Source of the DNA: Annona cherimola
Taxonomy: Eukaryota > Streptophyta > Magnoliopsida > Magnoliales > Annonaceae
Assembly: GCA_030490835.1 (NCBI GenBank)
Contig: CM059973.1
Location: forward strand, 47,806,008-47,870,007
Direction: 5' to 3'
DNA: 64,000 nucleotides
In this document: positions 21,899-32,492 of the stretch, piece after piece
Layout of the letters: the number at the start of each line of letters is the position of its first letter
Position numbering within the stretch: the first letter of the stretch is position 1
Notes under the pieces: model-generated
What the model saw: only the letters and a program-made list of their open reading frames with translations
What the model was told of the DNA's origin: nothing
Databases searched by the model: none
Position numbers and translations under genes: made by a program

Positions 21899-23551
21899 TG
21901 TTGGTCCCGAGTTAATGGAAATTATCCAAGAGGGGAGGGGTGAATTGGGTATTTAAAATTTTTAACTTAAACAGAAACTTTACCCCAGATTAATCTAGTC
22001 CCCTTTATGAAGAAACAAAGTGGAAAGCAATATAGTGTAGAGAGCAGAAATAAAAATCAACAAGCAAGGTTTTTATAGTGGTTCGGGCAACCTCCCTACT
22101 CCACTCTTCCAAGCTCACACCTCTTGTGACTTGGGTTCCATTATTGTATTTCACAAACACAACTAGAGCCACTGCTCTCTTCTAGATTCCAGCTCTAGGG
22201 GCATCAACAATACACAACTCAAGTAGGTGATGAGTTCCACTCCAATCACAAACTACTTTGCTTACACTTGATCTTAGTTACCCAAACTAAATCAAGTTTA
22301 ATACAACAAGAAAAATGAAAGAAAGTTTCTACACTTTACTGTTGTATAGAGGCAGATTTGGCACAGAGAAGAACTTGTAGTGTAGGCTTAGAGATTCAGC
22401 AAGCAGCTCTTGGCAGTTTGGAAGCAAGGTTCTTCTTCTAAATGTTGGCTTACTTAAAGCTCTTAAAGATGAGAGTTATGCTCAATCAATGATTTCTCAG
22501 CTCTCCTCCTCGTTCATATTGAATGCCTTATATAATTTGCGAGGGAATCTGAACGTTTGGAGGTAGGTGGCGCGCATTTAATGCGCCAACGTTCAGAAAA
22601 TTTCTGACCGTTGTGACCCAAGTCGCAGGTGGAGTCGACTTCGGGTGCGACTTCACCCAAGTCGCAGATAGAGTCGATTTCAGGTGCGACTTCGCCTGTC
22701 CGCAGCTTCTTGAAGTTCCATTCTAGGTCGACTTGGTCCTCGACTTGACCCAAGTCGCAGGTGAAGTCGACTTCGGTTGCGACTTCACTTCTTCAGCTTG
22801 CTAGTTGAACTTGAAGTTCTTGGAATGCCTTGCTTGCTTGAATTTCTTCATGTTTGGTTGTTCTTCCTTTGATTATATCTTTTGCAACTTAGTATAATCA
22901 TCCTAGCTTGATGTCCTTTTAACTTCGTGACTTGCAAACTTTGAATCCTTGTGATCTTGAGTACTTGAATCTTAGAATGCATGGTAGATGTCCGAGTAAG
23001 TGTTCATGATCAAATCATGATGGATTCATGCAGCCCTGCTTGCTTTGATCTTCATCTGATCTTCATTTGATCCTTATTTGGTCCATGTTGAATGTCTGAG
23101 TTGAATTGATCTTCATTTCCACTTGAATCTAGCATTGAGCCGTCTTGATCTGCAAGTTCCGCACTGAATTCGAAGCTGAAGTCGACTTGGTCTGCGACTT
23201 CACCCAAGTCGCATGCGGAGTCGACTTGGATGCGACTTCGGCAGCTCTCGTCCCCGATTTCAACTCTGGATGAAAATGACGCCTCGAAGTCGAAGCTGGA
23301 GTCAACTTGGGATGCGACTTCGACACCTCTCATTCTTGATTTCAACTCTAGAAGGAAATGACGTCTTGAAGTCGCTGCTGGAGTCGACTTGGGGATCGAC
23401 TTGGAAATCAACTTGACTTGCCATGCTTTATATTCTTCACTTCTATAACCTTTAATCATCTTCACACACATGTTAGTAATCAAACCTTACTCAAATTGGT
23501 TTGTTAATCATCAAAACATAGACTTGGCTTATTTTCCACATGTTTCCAACA
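21899..23551 (-). repeat. C1 5' LTR with promoter
   Basis: 1,653 bp. TATA-like TTATATAAGG at about 22527-22537 on the minus strand, inverted repeat TCTGAACGTT/AACGTTCAGA at 22548-22597, GTCGAC array 22618-23420. Compared with the 3' LTR it lacks one 39-base and one 27-base block of the array. TCAAT follows at 23552-23556. Confidence 0.9.
22618..23420. repeat. GTCGAC palindrome array, C1 5' LTR
   Basis: Same motif set as 7211-8090 but shorter; the missing blocks are whole repeat units. Confidence 0.9.
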
Positions 23552-23556
23552 TCAAT

Positions 23557-24892
23557 AATCTTCTCATTTACTTCTATCTTACCATTATCAACCTTTAAAG
23601 GTTTGGGTACTAGGTTAAAATTTATTACCTGTACCATTTTATCTTTTCCACCTGCTTCTAATTGGTCCTGTTGGGTATTTTCCCAAAGGCCCTGTATTCT
23701 TCTTTCTGTCTAAGCTACACAATCTTAGGCAGCCTACTTGCACTGCTTCTTCTAAAGTTGCAGTTATCCTTTACTCTTTCTACCTGTGAGATATTACTCT
23801 TAGCGGTAACACCTCAAATCCCTTTGATTTAGGTTTATAGTTACCCGTCGTTAACGAGTTTATGGACTCACTTGTCTTGATCGTTTAGATTTGCTGCTAA
23901 CTTCTCTTCTTTCCTGTTGACTCATATCTGTCACTGTCTTTCCCTTGTTCAAAACTAAGGTACTAGGCGTGTTGTAGAATGCAGCATATAACATTATGTC
24001 AATAGCATTTCTCATTATAATATTCATTCATATCACACATAGTCAACATGATCATTTCTGATAATAGAATCATCATACATAGTAAATTCTATAATCTATA
24101 AAGATCAATGATCTTTCCTTTTTCATATACGCTTAGCACTTGAATAATTTCAAATGCATTCATAGTTTTATAGTATCAAACATCATACATTAGGAGTCAA
24201 AAAGAACTCCCTTTTTCCTACCTTTCTCGTTTCTATCATTACCTTTCATAGTGTAAGTTTCTTTTCCTTACACATACAGATTATATTTGCATAATCTGTC
24301 ATTTGATCATGAACATAATTCTAGACTAAAAATCACTTAGAAAGTTGGCACCTTGGTGCCTTCCATATGTCACCATGGCTCTATACCTTAAACATACATA
24401 TCATATAGCACAGTCATGTGCTATCTTAGGTAAGGTGTGGTCAACCTTAGGTATGGGGGGTCTCTATGTAGGGTTCCATAACCCGTCATCTGTTCTGATT
24501 CCCTTCTATCCTTTGTTCTTTCTTAAATTTTTCTACCTTCTTCTTCATTTTATTATTCTCATATCATTTTTCCTTCGTATACCATTTATTTCATGAAATA
24601 TAGCAACCAACTACATTTCCTTAATTAACAATATCCTTGTGTCATAATGACACACAATATAAGACAATACATATCGTATGTGTTTTATTGTCTCAATCTA
24701 TTTCTTACATCATTTTCCATTTTTCTTCTATATCTGTCCATCAATCTTTGCTGAAATATTATCTTTGTGATATCAAGCCTTTGCTTTCCATGCCTGTTAC
24801 CAATCCATATTCTGATACCAACTTCTGTGGCATCAGACCTAGCCTTTCATCATCATTTATTTTCTCCTTCTCCCACCTATTTACCAATCCTT
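23557..24892 (-). other. G1 internal region upstream of gag, decayed
   Basis: Continues G1 beyond the C1 insertion. No convincing protein domain was read on either strand; frames are short and AT-rich. A second copy of the primer-site neighbourhood lies at about 24798-24834 (see findings). The ORFs at 24345-24991 cross the LTR border and are accidental. Confidence 0.5.
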
Positions 24893-24904
24893 GCTCTGAT
24901 ACCA
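24893..24904 (-). promoter_or_regulatory. G1 primer binding site (initiator tRNA-Met)
   Basis: The minus strand reads TGGTATCAGAGC, five bases after the LTR end TGTTACA. It fixes G1 as a minus-strand element with its 5' LTR starting at 24910. Confidence 0.85.
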
Positions 24905-25789
24905 ACAATTGTAACACCCCGAACTGAGATGTCACTTCCTTACCTCAAGATCCTATCGATTGGTAAATGTGAATCAGGATTGTTGCCCTGATCACGTGGC
25001 GGGTACTTAATTGAAATACGTCTAAATTTTTTTCGTTTATTCATCTGTCCTCATTCATAACTTGACATGACAATCATCACACATTGTGACATTTCACTTG
25101 TAATAAAATTCATCATTTCATTCATAACATTCTTTCATGCCTGTCATTATTCACTCAATCATTGTACACATTATACTTGCATAATTCAATCATTAATTCA
25201 CATGGAACTTAGAACTCTAACTAAGTTCAAATATACATAAACACGTATCATCTTTTCATGCCTTTCTACAGTGAAAGTTTCCTCGACTTAAACATCACAT
25301 TTTACATTCATACATCTATACATTCAATCATTGAACCATATATAGAACTTAAAATTCTAATTAAGTTCACATACACATTAGCTTAGCTTAGCACATGAAA
25401 CTTATAATATCTTTCCATTTCAATGGATGGCTCCTGTTCCTTTGCCAAGTCTCTTCTTTCACCTGTCTATGGGTTTGAAAAATGAAAATGTGAGTGACAA
25501 CTCAGTAAGTAAGCATTTTATCTTTAGGGCAAGGCTTCCTTGAAAACCTTTTTCATAAACATCGAGAATACCTTTTTTTCCTGAGGACATGTATACGTCC
25601 TGAAATATCATCATGAAATCCTTTTCATTAAGCATTCGTTCATAAAACCAGTTACAAGCCACATGTAGGCCTGTTAAGGCAAAACATACACGTTTTACCT
25701 TCTCTGATGGAATCCCTTTAATTCTTATATGAACATTTTCAATGTTCATAGACATTACATGAAATCATCGTTCGCCAATGGACGTTTTA

Positions 25790-25945
25790 CGTCCAAAATA
25801 TTTTTCATATAAATCCTTTGGCAAAGGAGACATCTCATGTCTCAAAACATCATTGACATAAACCATCATAAAATCCTTTAGCAAGAGACATTTTATGTCT
25901 CAAAACATCATTAACATAAGCCATTATGAAATCCTTTTCATAATC
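25790..25945. repeat. Tandem repeats of about 70 bp in the G1 LTR
   Basis: Two clear copies of a unit containing 'aaatccttt.gcaa', 'gaga', 'catgtctcaaaacatcatt' and 'acataa', plus a more diverged third copy upstream with 'gacgttttacgtcc'. Each unit carries a small inverted repeat (GAGACAT...ATGTCTC type). Confidence 0.6.
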
Positions 25946-27096
25946 CCCGTCTTGGGGCTTGTTTATAGCAAACAAGGCAAACAAAATACGTAAACCATTT
26001 TCATAAATGCATTTGCATAAACACATTTCCTTAATTCATGTTATTTACACTTTTGTGTAAAACACCCTTTCTTTTAGAGTAACTTATGCATATTAGCTCA
26101 TAAGAATCCAATTTAGGATAACTTGTTGTATAAATGCTTTTATAACCCAATCTTTGGGCCTTTGAAAAGCCAAACATATGCAAATGCATTTCTCGCCATC
26201 CAGTAGTGATACTTAGCAAGTAATCATGCTACCTTTTGGAAGAGAATCCTTAACAACACGCTAGCCCAGCGGCTATTTATATATTCTACTCCCATCTCAG
26301 GGAGGGCGCTGCTGACACTCCTGCCATCCCTTAGCGACTTGGCCTTATGTAGAGTGGGCCCCGGTCATCCCAACCGTGCTCTACAACCTGCCTATTACTT
26401 GTACTGGTGCACCGTACGTTATTATGACAGACCGTAGTCCGTTTGATTTGAAGAACCACAGGCCGCAGCCCCATGTCCTTTTAAACAGGGATCATAGACC
26501 ATAGCCTGCATCCATATGCACAAGAATCTTAGACCGAAGTCTATATTTAAGAATAATTTTCAAAAACACATCACAGACCGCAGTTCGTGTCAACTTGTAA
26601 GCGAGCGCACCCACTTTAACAAGTTGTTATTTGAAATCTAGTTTTAGGATGACCTTCCTTAAATTCCTTTAGAAACGTTTTGAGTAAAATATTTTGATAA
26701 ACAATTGAAATGTTTGAGAAACGATACATCTTAAAACTCTTTTAATTAAAGAATTTCAAAACTTGTGGATTTCCATAAATAAATTATATTTTTCTCTAAT
26801 ATTTGCTTGGTTTCCATTTCAGGACCTTTTGTTTACAAAAGTTATGCAATTATGCTATCCCCTTGTCCATAACCTAAAAACTTAGTAATTGTCCACATAT
26901 CAAAAATTTTTACACAAAGGGAAATTGCACAGTCTTTTGCATGCCATTAAGCAACCTGAAATCAAACCATTTTATGAAATCAATCATAGGAGGTTGGTCA
27001 TCCATAAATCCCTTTTTAACACATCCGTATAAACATTTTTAACATATATTTTCTTTTCTAAAGGAAATCAAAACTTTTCGAAAATTATTTCAATAC

Positions 27097-27101
27097 ATAT
27101 G
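27097..27101. repeat. Target-site duplication of C3, left copy
   Basis: ATATG precedes the LTR end TGTTGG; the same five bases follow the other end at 46135-46139. Confidence 0.92.
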
Positions 27102-27361
27102 TGTTGGTCCCGAGTTGATGGCTAAACCCAAGAGGGGAGGGGTGAATTGGGTTCTTTAAAATTTCTTTTGGTAAATCAAAAATCTTAACCCCTTGAAAAA
27201 GTTAATCCCCTTTTTAAGCGAATGGAGAGCAAATAAGATAAAGCAGTAAAAATAAGTAGAACACAAGATTTATAGTGGTTCGGGCAAACCTTCCCTACTC
27301 CACTCTTCCAAGCTCACACTCCGTTGTGACTTGGGTTCCACTATGTATTCCAAGAATACAC

Positions 27362-27512
27362 TTAGAGTCACCGCTCTCTTCTAGATTCAAAGCTCTAGGG
27401 GGCATAAACAACTAGAGCCACTTGCTCTCTTCTAGATTCAAAGCTCTAGGGGGCATATACAACTAGAGCCACTTGCTCTCTTCTAGATTCAAAGCTCTAG
27501 GAGGCATATACA
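27362..27512. repeat. Three tandem 51-bp units in the C3 LTR
   Basis: Units of about 49, 51 and 51 bp, each with 'ctagag.ca', 'gctctcttctagattc' and 'agctctaggggg'. The other copia LTRs in the window have one unit. The 5' LTR shows the same triplication at about 44500-44650. Confidence 0.85.
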
Positions 27513-27954
27513 ATCACTTGCACAAGTAGGTGATGAGTCTCACTCCAATCACACCCTACTTTGCATACACTTGATCTTAGCTACCCAAGCTAAATCAAGA
27601 TTTATACAACCAAATAAAGAAATGAATAAAAACTACACTTTACAGATTTATGTAGGCAGTTTTGAGCTCGAGGAAGAAATCAAAAACAGCTGGGATGATG
27701 ATCGTTGAAGCAACCTGCAGTTTGAAACTCTTTCTTCCTTTGAAACACTCAAATATGGAGAAAAGGGATTTGAAAGTCTTTCTTGCACTTCTTTTCTCTC
27801 TATGATCCTTAGAGTAGTGTCACTTATCTTCTCACGTTCATTTGAATGTCCTTTTATAGATTGAGGAAAATATGAACGTTGTAGAAGTGGTTGACGTGCA
27901 ATAAATGAACTCCAACGTTCAAAAATTTGACCGTTATTCTCCAAGTCTAAGATG

Positions 27955-28880
27955 AAGTCGACTTGGCCTGCGACTTGGCTTCCAAGTCGCACATGGAGTC
28001 GACTTGGCCTGCGACTTGGGTTCTTCAGAAACTCAAGTCTGAGACTTGGGTCAACTTGGTTTTCAAATTTCAACTTAAGTCGATCCTGAAGTCGACTTGG
28101 GTTGCGACTTGGCTTGATCTATTGCAGAAACGCCTTGATCCTTACTTAGTTTGCTTTAGATTTCTCCCTTTAGTCTTCATGAATGTTGAGTGGCCTTTAT
28201 GTTTGTAGTTCTTGTGATTCGATGAAGAGCTTGGCCTGGATACTCTTGAAATGTCTTGAATCTTGCAAACTATTTGAAAGCTTTGAGTCCTTACACAAAA
28301 TATGTGTGTTCCTTGCTTTGTTTTGGACTCACTTGATCTTCATGACTTGGGTATTACTCCATTTGGAAGCTATCTTGAAGATTTTGTTTTGAGCTTGATA
28401 GACTTGATTTGAACTTGAACTTGGATTCTTGCTTTGATCTTAAGTCACTTTAAGAATAGTCTTTAAAGCTCATTTGTATGTGAGAAACTTCAAATGGATG
28501 TCTTGGATATGCTTTGAAACTTCAGCTTAGACCTCAAAACTTCTCAAGTCGAAGTTGGAGTCGACCTGGTTTGCGACTTCGCCCAAGTCGCACTTGGAGT
28601 CGACTTCGTCTGCGACTTCGCATCTTCGGGAGCCAGATTTCAACGCTGGATATTTTTGTGCACTTTGAAGTCGATGCTGGAGTCGACTTCGTATGCGACT
28701 TGACTACCCAAGTCGCATGTGGAGTCGACTTGGCCTGCGACTTCACTCGTCAGAATTCCATTTTCAACTTTGTCCAGTTTTGGCTTGTTTGAAGTCGTTA
28801 GTGGAGTCGACTTCACTATCGACTTCACTCCCAAGTTGAAGTTCAAGTCGACTCGAAGATCGACTTGACTTTTCTGCTTT
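27955..28880. repeat. GTCGAC palindrome array, C3 3' LTR
   Basis: Nine GTCGAC cores. At 28548-28618 six motifs (AAGTCGAA, AGTCGACC, TGCGACTT, AAGTCGCA, AGTCGACT, TGCGACTT) follow each other with five-base spacers, a 13-base period. Confidence 0.9.
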
Positions 28881-28994
28881 CCTTAAACACTTGGCAAACA
28901 TATTAGTCATATATATATACTCAAATTAGTTCTTGTTAATCATCAAAACTCAATCCTTGGTCAATTTGTTTTATTTTGAACATTGTTTCCAACA

Positions 28995-29009
28995 ATCTCC
29001 CCCTTTTTG
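28995..29009 (-). promoter_or_regulatory. C3 polypurine tract
   Basis: CAAAAAGGGGGAGAT on the minus strand, next to the LTR start TGTTGGAAAC. A second purine block (AAAAAGGGGGAGATAG) lies upstream at about 29412-29428, so the tract may be doubled. Confidence 0.85.
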
Positions 29010-29426
29010 ATGATTGACAAAACTTCATTTGAGTTGATACATTTCAAAAAATTCAAACATGTTCATTTGAGAAAACAGAGCATATTCCTTGAACATATAA
29101 TTTAGAGTTTTGAGTTTAAATGAGAATATTTTCAGAACATTAGTCATTTTGGCATAGAGTATGCTTGAATACCTTTCAAGCCATATATTGAGTATTAATC
29201 ATTAAGAATACTTTGTATTTATAAAAATTGCAATCACTTATCAAATATATCAATCATATCAATCAAAAACCAATAAAACATCTTTTCATATATATATATG
29301 AAGTTTCATTACAGAAAACAGCAATTAAAGCATAAATGAAACCTTAAATACAATGTACCCAACCCAAAACTTGAAAAAAACTTTCAACTCAATTCCTATT
29401 CTATCTATTCTATCTCCCCCTTTTTG
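29010..29426. other. C3 spacer between third ORF and polypurine tract
   Basis: AT-rich with a short (TA)n stretch near 29290. No coding potential seen on either strand. Confidence 0.6.
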
Positions 29427-31016
29427 TCAATCAAGCAAAAATAATGATTTGATGAATTGAAATTGAGAGATCGGATATGGAATAGGTTTGATGGGACAAT
29501 GATGGGCCGAGGAGTAAACAAGAGAAGCGTGATCGGGAGTTGCCTCTCTATGAACTGAACCCGACTCGTAGGGATCGAGTTCAGGCATGGGTCTCTTCTT
29601 ATGATGGCCAGAGGCAAGATGATAGCGGATTTTTCGCATTTCCCGCTCGATTCTATCTTGTCGGGAATGCATATCTTCAAGCGCATTAAGGACACCGGTG
29701 ACAAGACTTGTCATCCGGTTTTCTTGATAGCCCATTTCTGCCCTCATGGCAATGATTTCATCTTTGAGATCCCTTAGGGTGACCTCCTCAGAAGAGGTTG
29801 GAGGTACCCGTTCTCGTGCAACGGATCCTTGTGGGGAGTAGGAGCCGTGGGATTGAGGTGATGGTGGCTCTTCTGGAGCAGCCGGTGCCTCGGGAGGTTG
29901 CTCCCCCTCAGCTTGTGCTTGGTCCTCTTGATGCTCTTCTTCTGGAGCATCGGGCCGGAGTTCAAGTACATTGATTTTTATCCTCTGAATTAGTGCTTTG
30001 TTGATTGCATTGGTGGACTTGAGCACTTCGAATGGCTCGCCTTCAATGTCCACTTCAAAATGTTCGAGGATCTTTGTGATCCAAGTGCCGTAAGGAAGGA
30101 CGCCCCTTGGATTATCCTTTCGACTTGCCAAGGCTTCTAGAAATAATTTAGGTAGACTCACTTTGACTTTGTTTGCTACCTTCCATAAGATCCCAGCTTC
30201 TTTTGGGTTTAACTGATTTCTACCACCACCTTTGGGGTAGATGCAGTGGGCAATAAGAAGCCTTAGGACCCGTAGTCTTGGTGATAAATCCATGTATCGA
30301 AGAAATTTGATGCCCGGATGATACTTGTTACTCCGGGTGAGCTGATTGTATATCTGATCCATTGTGAGATCCTCAGGAAAAGGTTCTTCAACATAGGGGA
30401 CTCCAAGTATTTGTCCTAAATGACTCATTGCTCTGGTCTGGCTTGGATTTAACCCGATTTCAAAATCTATATCTACTTCTTTGACATGTGTGCCAAAATT
30501 TTCTTCATCCCATTCATAGTAAAATATTCTGGTAAGATCTGGATAGACCTTGTCATCCTCCTTGAGCAATTTGGTCCATCCTTGAAAATCTAATAGGTCT
30601 TCTATGTCGGACCCATAATCTTTCAAAAATTTGAAATCTATGATTTTCGGTATGAATACCTTTCGTTCATAGAAGTTCTTGTAGAACCGGCCGTGATTGA
30701 TTTCGGTTCTGAAGTATGTAGTGGGCATCTTCAAAACTTGAGTTTTGCCCGTTGCCGCAGTACCCCTTCTGCTTGCTCCAGAGTGTGTGCTCTGTGAAGC
30801 TTGGGCATGAGGTTGGCTTTCCGACCTTGTAGCTTGTTCCGATGTGTGAGTAGAAGCTTGGAACCGAACCCTTCTACCCGTAGAAGTTGAGGGTTCTTCT
30901 CGAACCCGTTTTGCAGGTGTCCTAGCTCTCCTAGGGACTTCTTCCTCAGTGTGAGATGTGGGAGGTCTAGGCACAGGCCTTTTTGATGGTTTGGAGACGG
31001 CTTTCCTCGGGGCCAT
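29427..31016 (-). CDS. C3 third ORF: plant transposon-protein domain
   Basis: About 529 residues from MAPRKAVSKP. The open frame runs upstream to 31307, but that part is a CT-rich leader (Ser/Leu/Phe-rich translation), and the ATG at 31016 has G at +4. N-terminus: basic, Pro/Ser-rich, with KR clusters that could act as nuclear signals. About residues 90-360: GRFYKNFYERKVFIPK, LDFQGWTKLL, YPDLTRIFYYEW, LRVLRLLIAHCIYPKGGGR, LPYGTWITKILEHFEVD. This order of motifs resembles the 'putative plant transposon protein' family (Transposase_32-type); that match is from memory. C-terminus: acidic Pro-rich stretch, then a coiled coil (LRDLKDEIIAMRAEM, MHSRQDRIEREMRKI). No signal peptide or transmembrane segment typical of an envelope. 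It occupies the env-like position. Function unknown; uninterrupted although pol is damaged. Confidence 0.75.
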   Translation of the reverse strand: MAPRKAVSKPSKRPVPRPPTSHTEEEVPRRARTPAKRVREEPSTSTGRRVRFQASTHTSEQATRSESQPHAQASQSTHSGASRRGTAATGKTQVLKMPTTYFRTEINHGRFYKNFYERKVFIPKIIDFKFLKDYGSDIEDLLDFQGWTKLLKEDDKVYPDLTRIFYYEWDEENFGTHVKEVDIDFEIGLNPSQTRAMSHLGQILGVPYVEEPFPEDLTMDQIYNQLTRSNKYHPGIKFLRYMDLSPRLRVLRLLIAHCIYPKGGGRNQLNPKEAGILWKVANKVKVSLPKLFLEALASRKDNPRGVLPYGTWITKILEHFEVDIEGEPFEVLKSTNAINKALIQRIKINVLELRPDAPEEEHQEDQAQAEGEQPPEAPAAPEEPPSPQSHGSYSPQGSVARERVPPTSSEEVTLRDLKDEIIAMRAEMGYQENRMTSLVTGVLNALEDMHSRQDRIEREMRKIRYHLASGHHKKRPMPELDPYESGSVHREATPDHASLVYSSAHHCPIKPIPYPISQFQFIKSLFLLD

Positions 31017-31305
31017 TGAGATGGGAGTTTTGGAATAGGAAAATGAACTTAGATTGAGAGAGGACTTGAGAGATTTTGAGAATGGGAGGAGAAATGAGAG
31101 AGTAGTTGAGGGAGAGAGATAGAACTGAGATGGAGGAGACGGATTGAGAGAGTTGGGAGAAGAAATGAGAGAATGCCGGAGAGATGGAAATAGCCGGAGA
31201 AGAGAGAGATAAGGAAGAAGCAGGGAAGCCAGAAAGAAATGAGGAAGAAAAGAAAGAGAAGAAAAGAAAAAGGAAGAGAAGTCGGCCGAATGCGAAACGT
31301 CGCGC
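31017..31305 (-). other. CT-rich leader of the C3 third ORF
   Basis: On the minus strand this is strongly pyrimidine-rich (repeated CTCTCT and TTCTTCC), like a plant 5' untranslated region. It separates the GTCGAC array from the ATG. No clear TATA box was seen. Confidence 0.45.
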
Positions 31306-31470
31306 ACGGAGTCGACTTGCCCTAGGCGAAGTCGACTTCGGTCCTTCTGGAGTCGACTTCTCCTGGGGCGGAGTCGACTTCGACCCTAGTGGAGTCGACT
31401 TCGCTTCTGAAGCGGAGTCGACCTGGCGTCCCTGGAGTCGACTTGACTCATCGACTTGACATTTTCAAAT
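31306..31470. repeat. Internal GTCGAC array between C3 pol and third ORF
   Basis: Seven GTCGAC cores in about 150 bp, nearly all as GAGTCGACTT. Start-to-start distances by eye are 20, 21, 21, 21, 23 and 20. It begins about 22 bp after the pol stop and lies upstream of the third ORF. It is not part of an LTR. The flanking AAGTCGCA/TGCGACTT partners of the LTR arrays are absent. Confidence 0.88.
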
Positions 31471-31492
31471 TTAATTTTCTTATGTATTTTTC

Positions 31493-32492
31493 CTAGTTAA
31501 GCTCTATCATCCCCATATCATTCCTAATCTTATAAAATGAATCTTTGGCTAGAGGTTTGGTAAAGATATCAGCAATTTGGTCTTCTGTTTTCACATATTC
31601 TAAGCACACATCATGATTTTCAACATGTTCTCTAATAAAATGGTGTCTTACATCAATATGTTTAGTTCTTGAATGCAGTACAGGATTTTTAGTTAAACAT
31701 ATTGCACTTGTATTATCACATCTAATTGGAATATCAACATATTCAATACCATAATCCTTTAATTGTTGTTTCATCCAAAGTAGTTGGGCACAACAACTAC
31801 CGGCGGCTATGTATTCGGCTTCCGCAGTAGATAGAGCAATACTTGTTTGTTTTCTTGAATACCATGAAACCAACATATGTCCAAGAAATTGACAAGTTCC
31901 ACTAGTACTCTTTCTATCTACTTTGTATCCGGAAAAATCTGCATCCGAATAGCCGATTAGATCAAAGGTTGACCCCTTTGGATACCATAGTCCAAGGTTT
32001 GTAGTTTTTATCAAATATTTAAAAATTCTTTTTACAGCAAGTAGATGTGATTCTTTGGGACATGCTTGAAATCTAGAGCACATACAAACACTAAATAAGA
32101 TATCGGGTCTAGAAGCAGTTAAATAAAGAAAAGTTCCTATCATGCTCCTATAAAGCTTTTGATCGATACTTTTACCGTTTTCATCCGTGTCGATTTTGAT
32201 TGTTGAGCTCATTGGAGTGTTTGCCCCTTTGCTATTCTGCATTCCAAATTTCTTGAGCATCTCTTTGACATACTTGGACTAGTTCAGAAATATTCCTTCA
32301 CTTTGTTGCTTGATTTGTAGTCCAAGGAAGAAATTTAATTCTCCCATCATGCTCATTTCGAATTCATTCTGCATAATCTTAGAAAATTCTTGGCATAGAT
32401 TTTCGTCAGTAGCACCGAAGATTATGTCATCTACATAAATTTGTACAATTAAAATATTGCTATTTTTATATTTGATGAACAAAGTAGTGTCT
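31493..32492 (-). pseudogene. pol: C3 pol, C-terminal part (RT core end and RNase H)
   Basis: Resumes pol after the A1 insertion. The RT catalytic motif IYVDDIIFGATDEN is near 32430. A stop (CAG to TAG) is at about 32279 in LNQSKY. Next come SRPDILFSVCMCSRFQ, RNase H with DADFSGYKVDRKSTSGTCQFLG, STAEAEYIAAGSCCAQ and RTKHIDVRHHFIREH, and the conserved end MGMIELN. Non-functional because of A1 and the stop. Confidence 0.9.

Larger units (their letters stand above)
6495..23551 (-). mobile_element. C1: Sirevirus-like Ty1/copia element, split by C2
   Basis: A complete but decayed element on the minus strand. It has LTRs at 21899-23551 (5') and 6495-8215 (3'), primer site 21885-21896, gag 21851-21128 resuming 12720-11618, pol 11565-8493 and a polypurine tract at 8216-8231. 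Without C2 its length is about 8.65 kb. Several frameshifts break gag and pol. LTRs differ by about 68 bp in length, mostly whole units of the GTCGAC array. Gag with two zinc knuckles, the pol motifs and the GGGGGAGATTGTTGGAAA-type polypurine/LTR junction fit the Sirevirus lineage; that assignment rests on remembered family features. Confidence 0.85.
24910..27101 (-). mobile_element. G1 5' LTR, inner part (up to the C3 insertion)
   Basis: Starts at TGTAACACCCCGAACTGAG (LTR 3' end on the minus strand) and continues at 46140 after C3. It aligns in reverse with the ends of the plus-strand LTRs at 59300-59400 and 690-786 ('gatcagggcaacaatcctgatt', 'tttaccaatc'). It contains imperfect tandem repeats at 25790-25945 and five degenerate 'agaccg.agtc' motifs at 26425-26600. 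No gene. Confidence 0.75.
27102..28994 (-). repeat. C3 3' LTR
   Basis: 1,893 bp. TATA-like TCTATAAAAG at 27851-27860 (minus strand), GTCGAC array 27955-28880 with nine GTCGAC cores, inverted repeat TGAACGTT/AACGTTCA near 27870-27925, and a 51-bp tandem repeat at 27362-27512 in the R/U5 part. The ORFs at 27648-28073 and 28514-28846 are repeat artefacts. Confidence 0.92.

Noticed and set aside
29427..31307. Full 626-residue reading of the C3 third ORF from the most upstream Met
   Set aside because: The first 97 residues are Ser/Leu/Phe-rich translation of a pyrimidine-rich leader; MAPRK at 31016 is the better start.
31184..31459. Plus-strand ORF rich in Lys/Arg/Glu upstream of the GTCGAC array
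   Set aside because: It is antisense to the CT-rich leader of the C3 third ORF and consists of low-complexity sequence.
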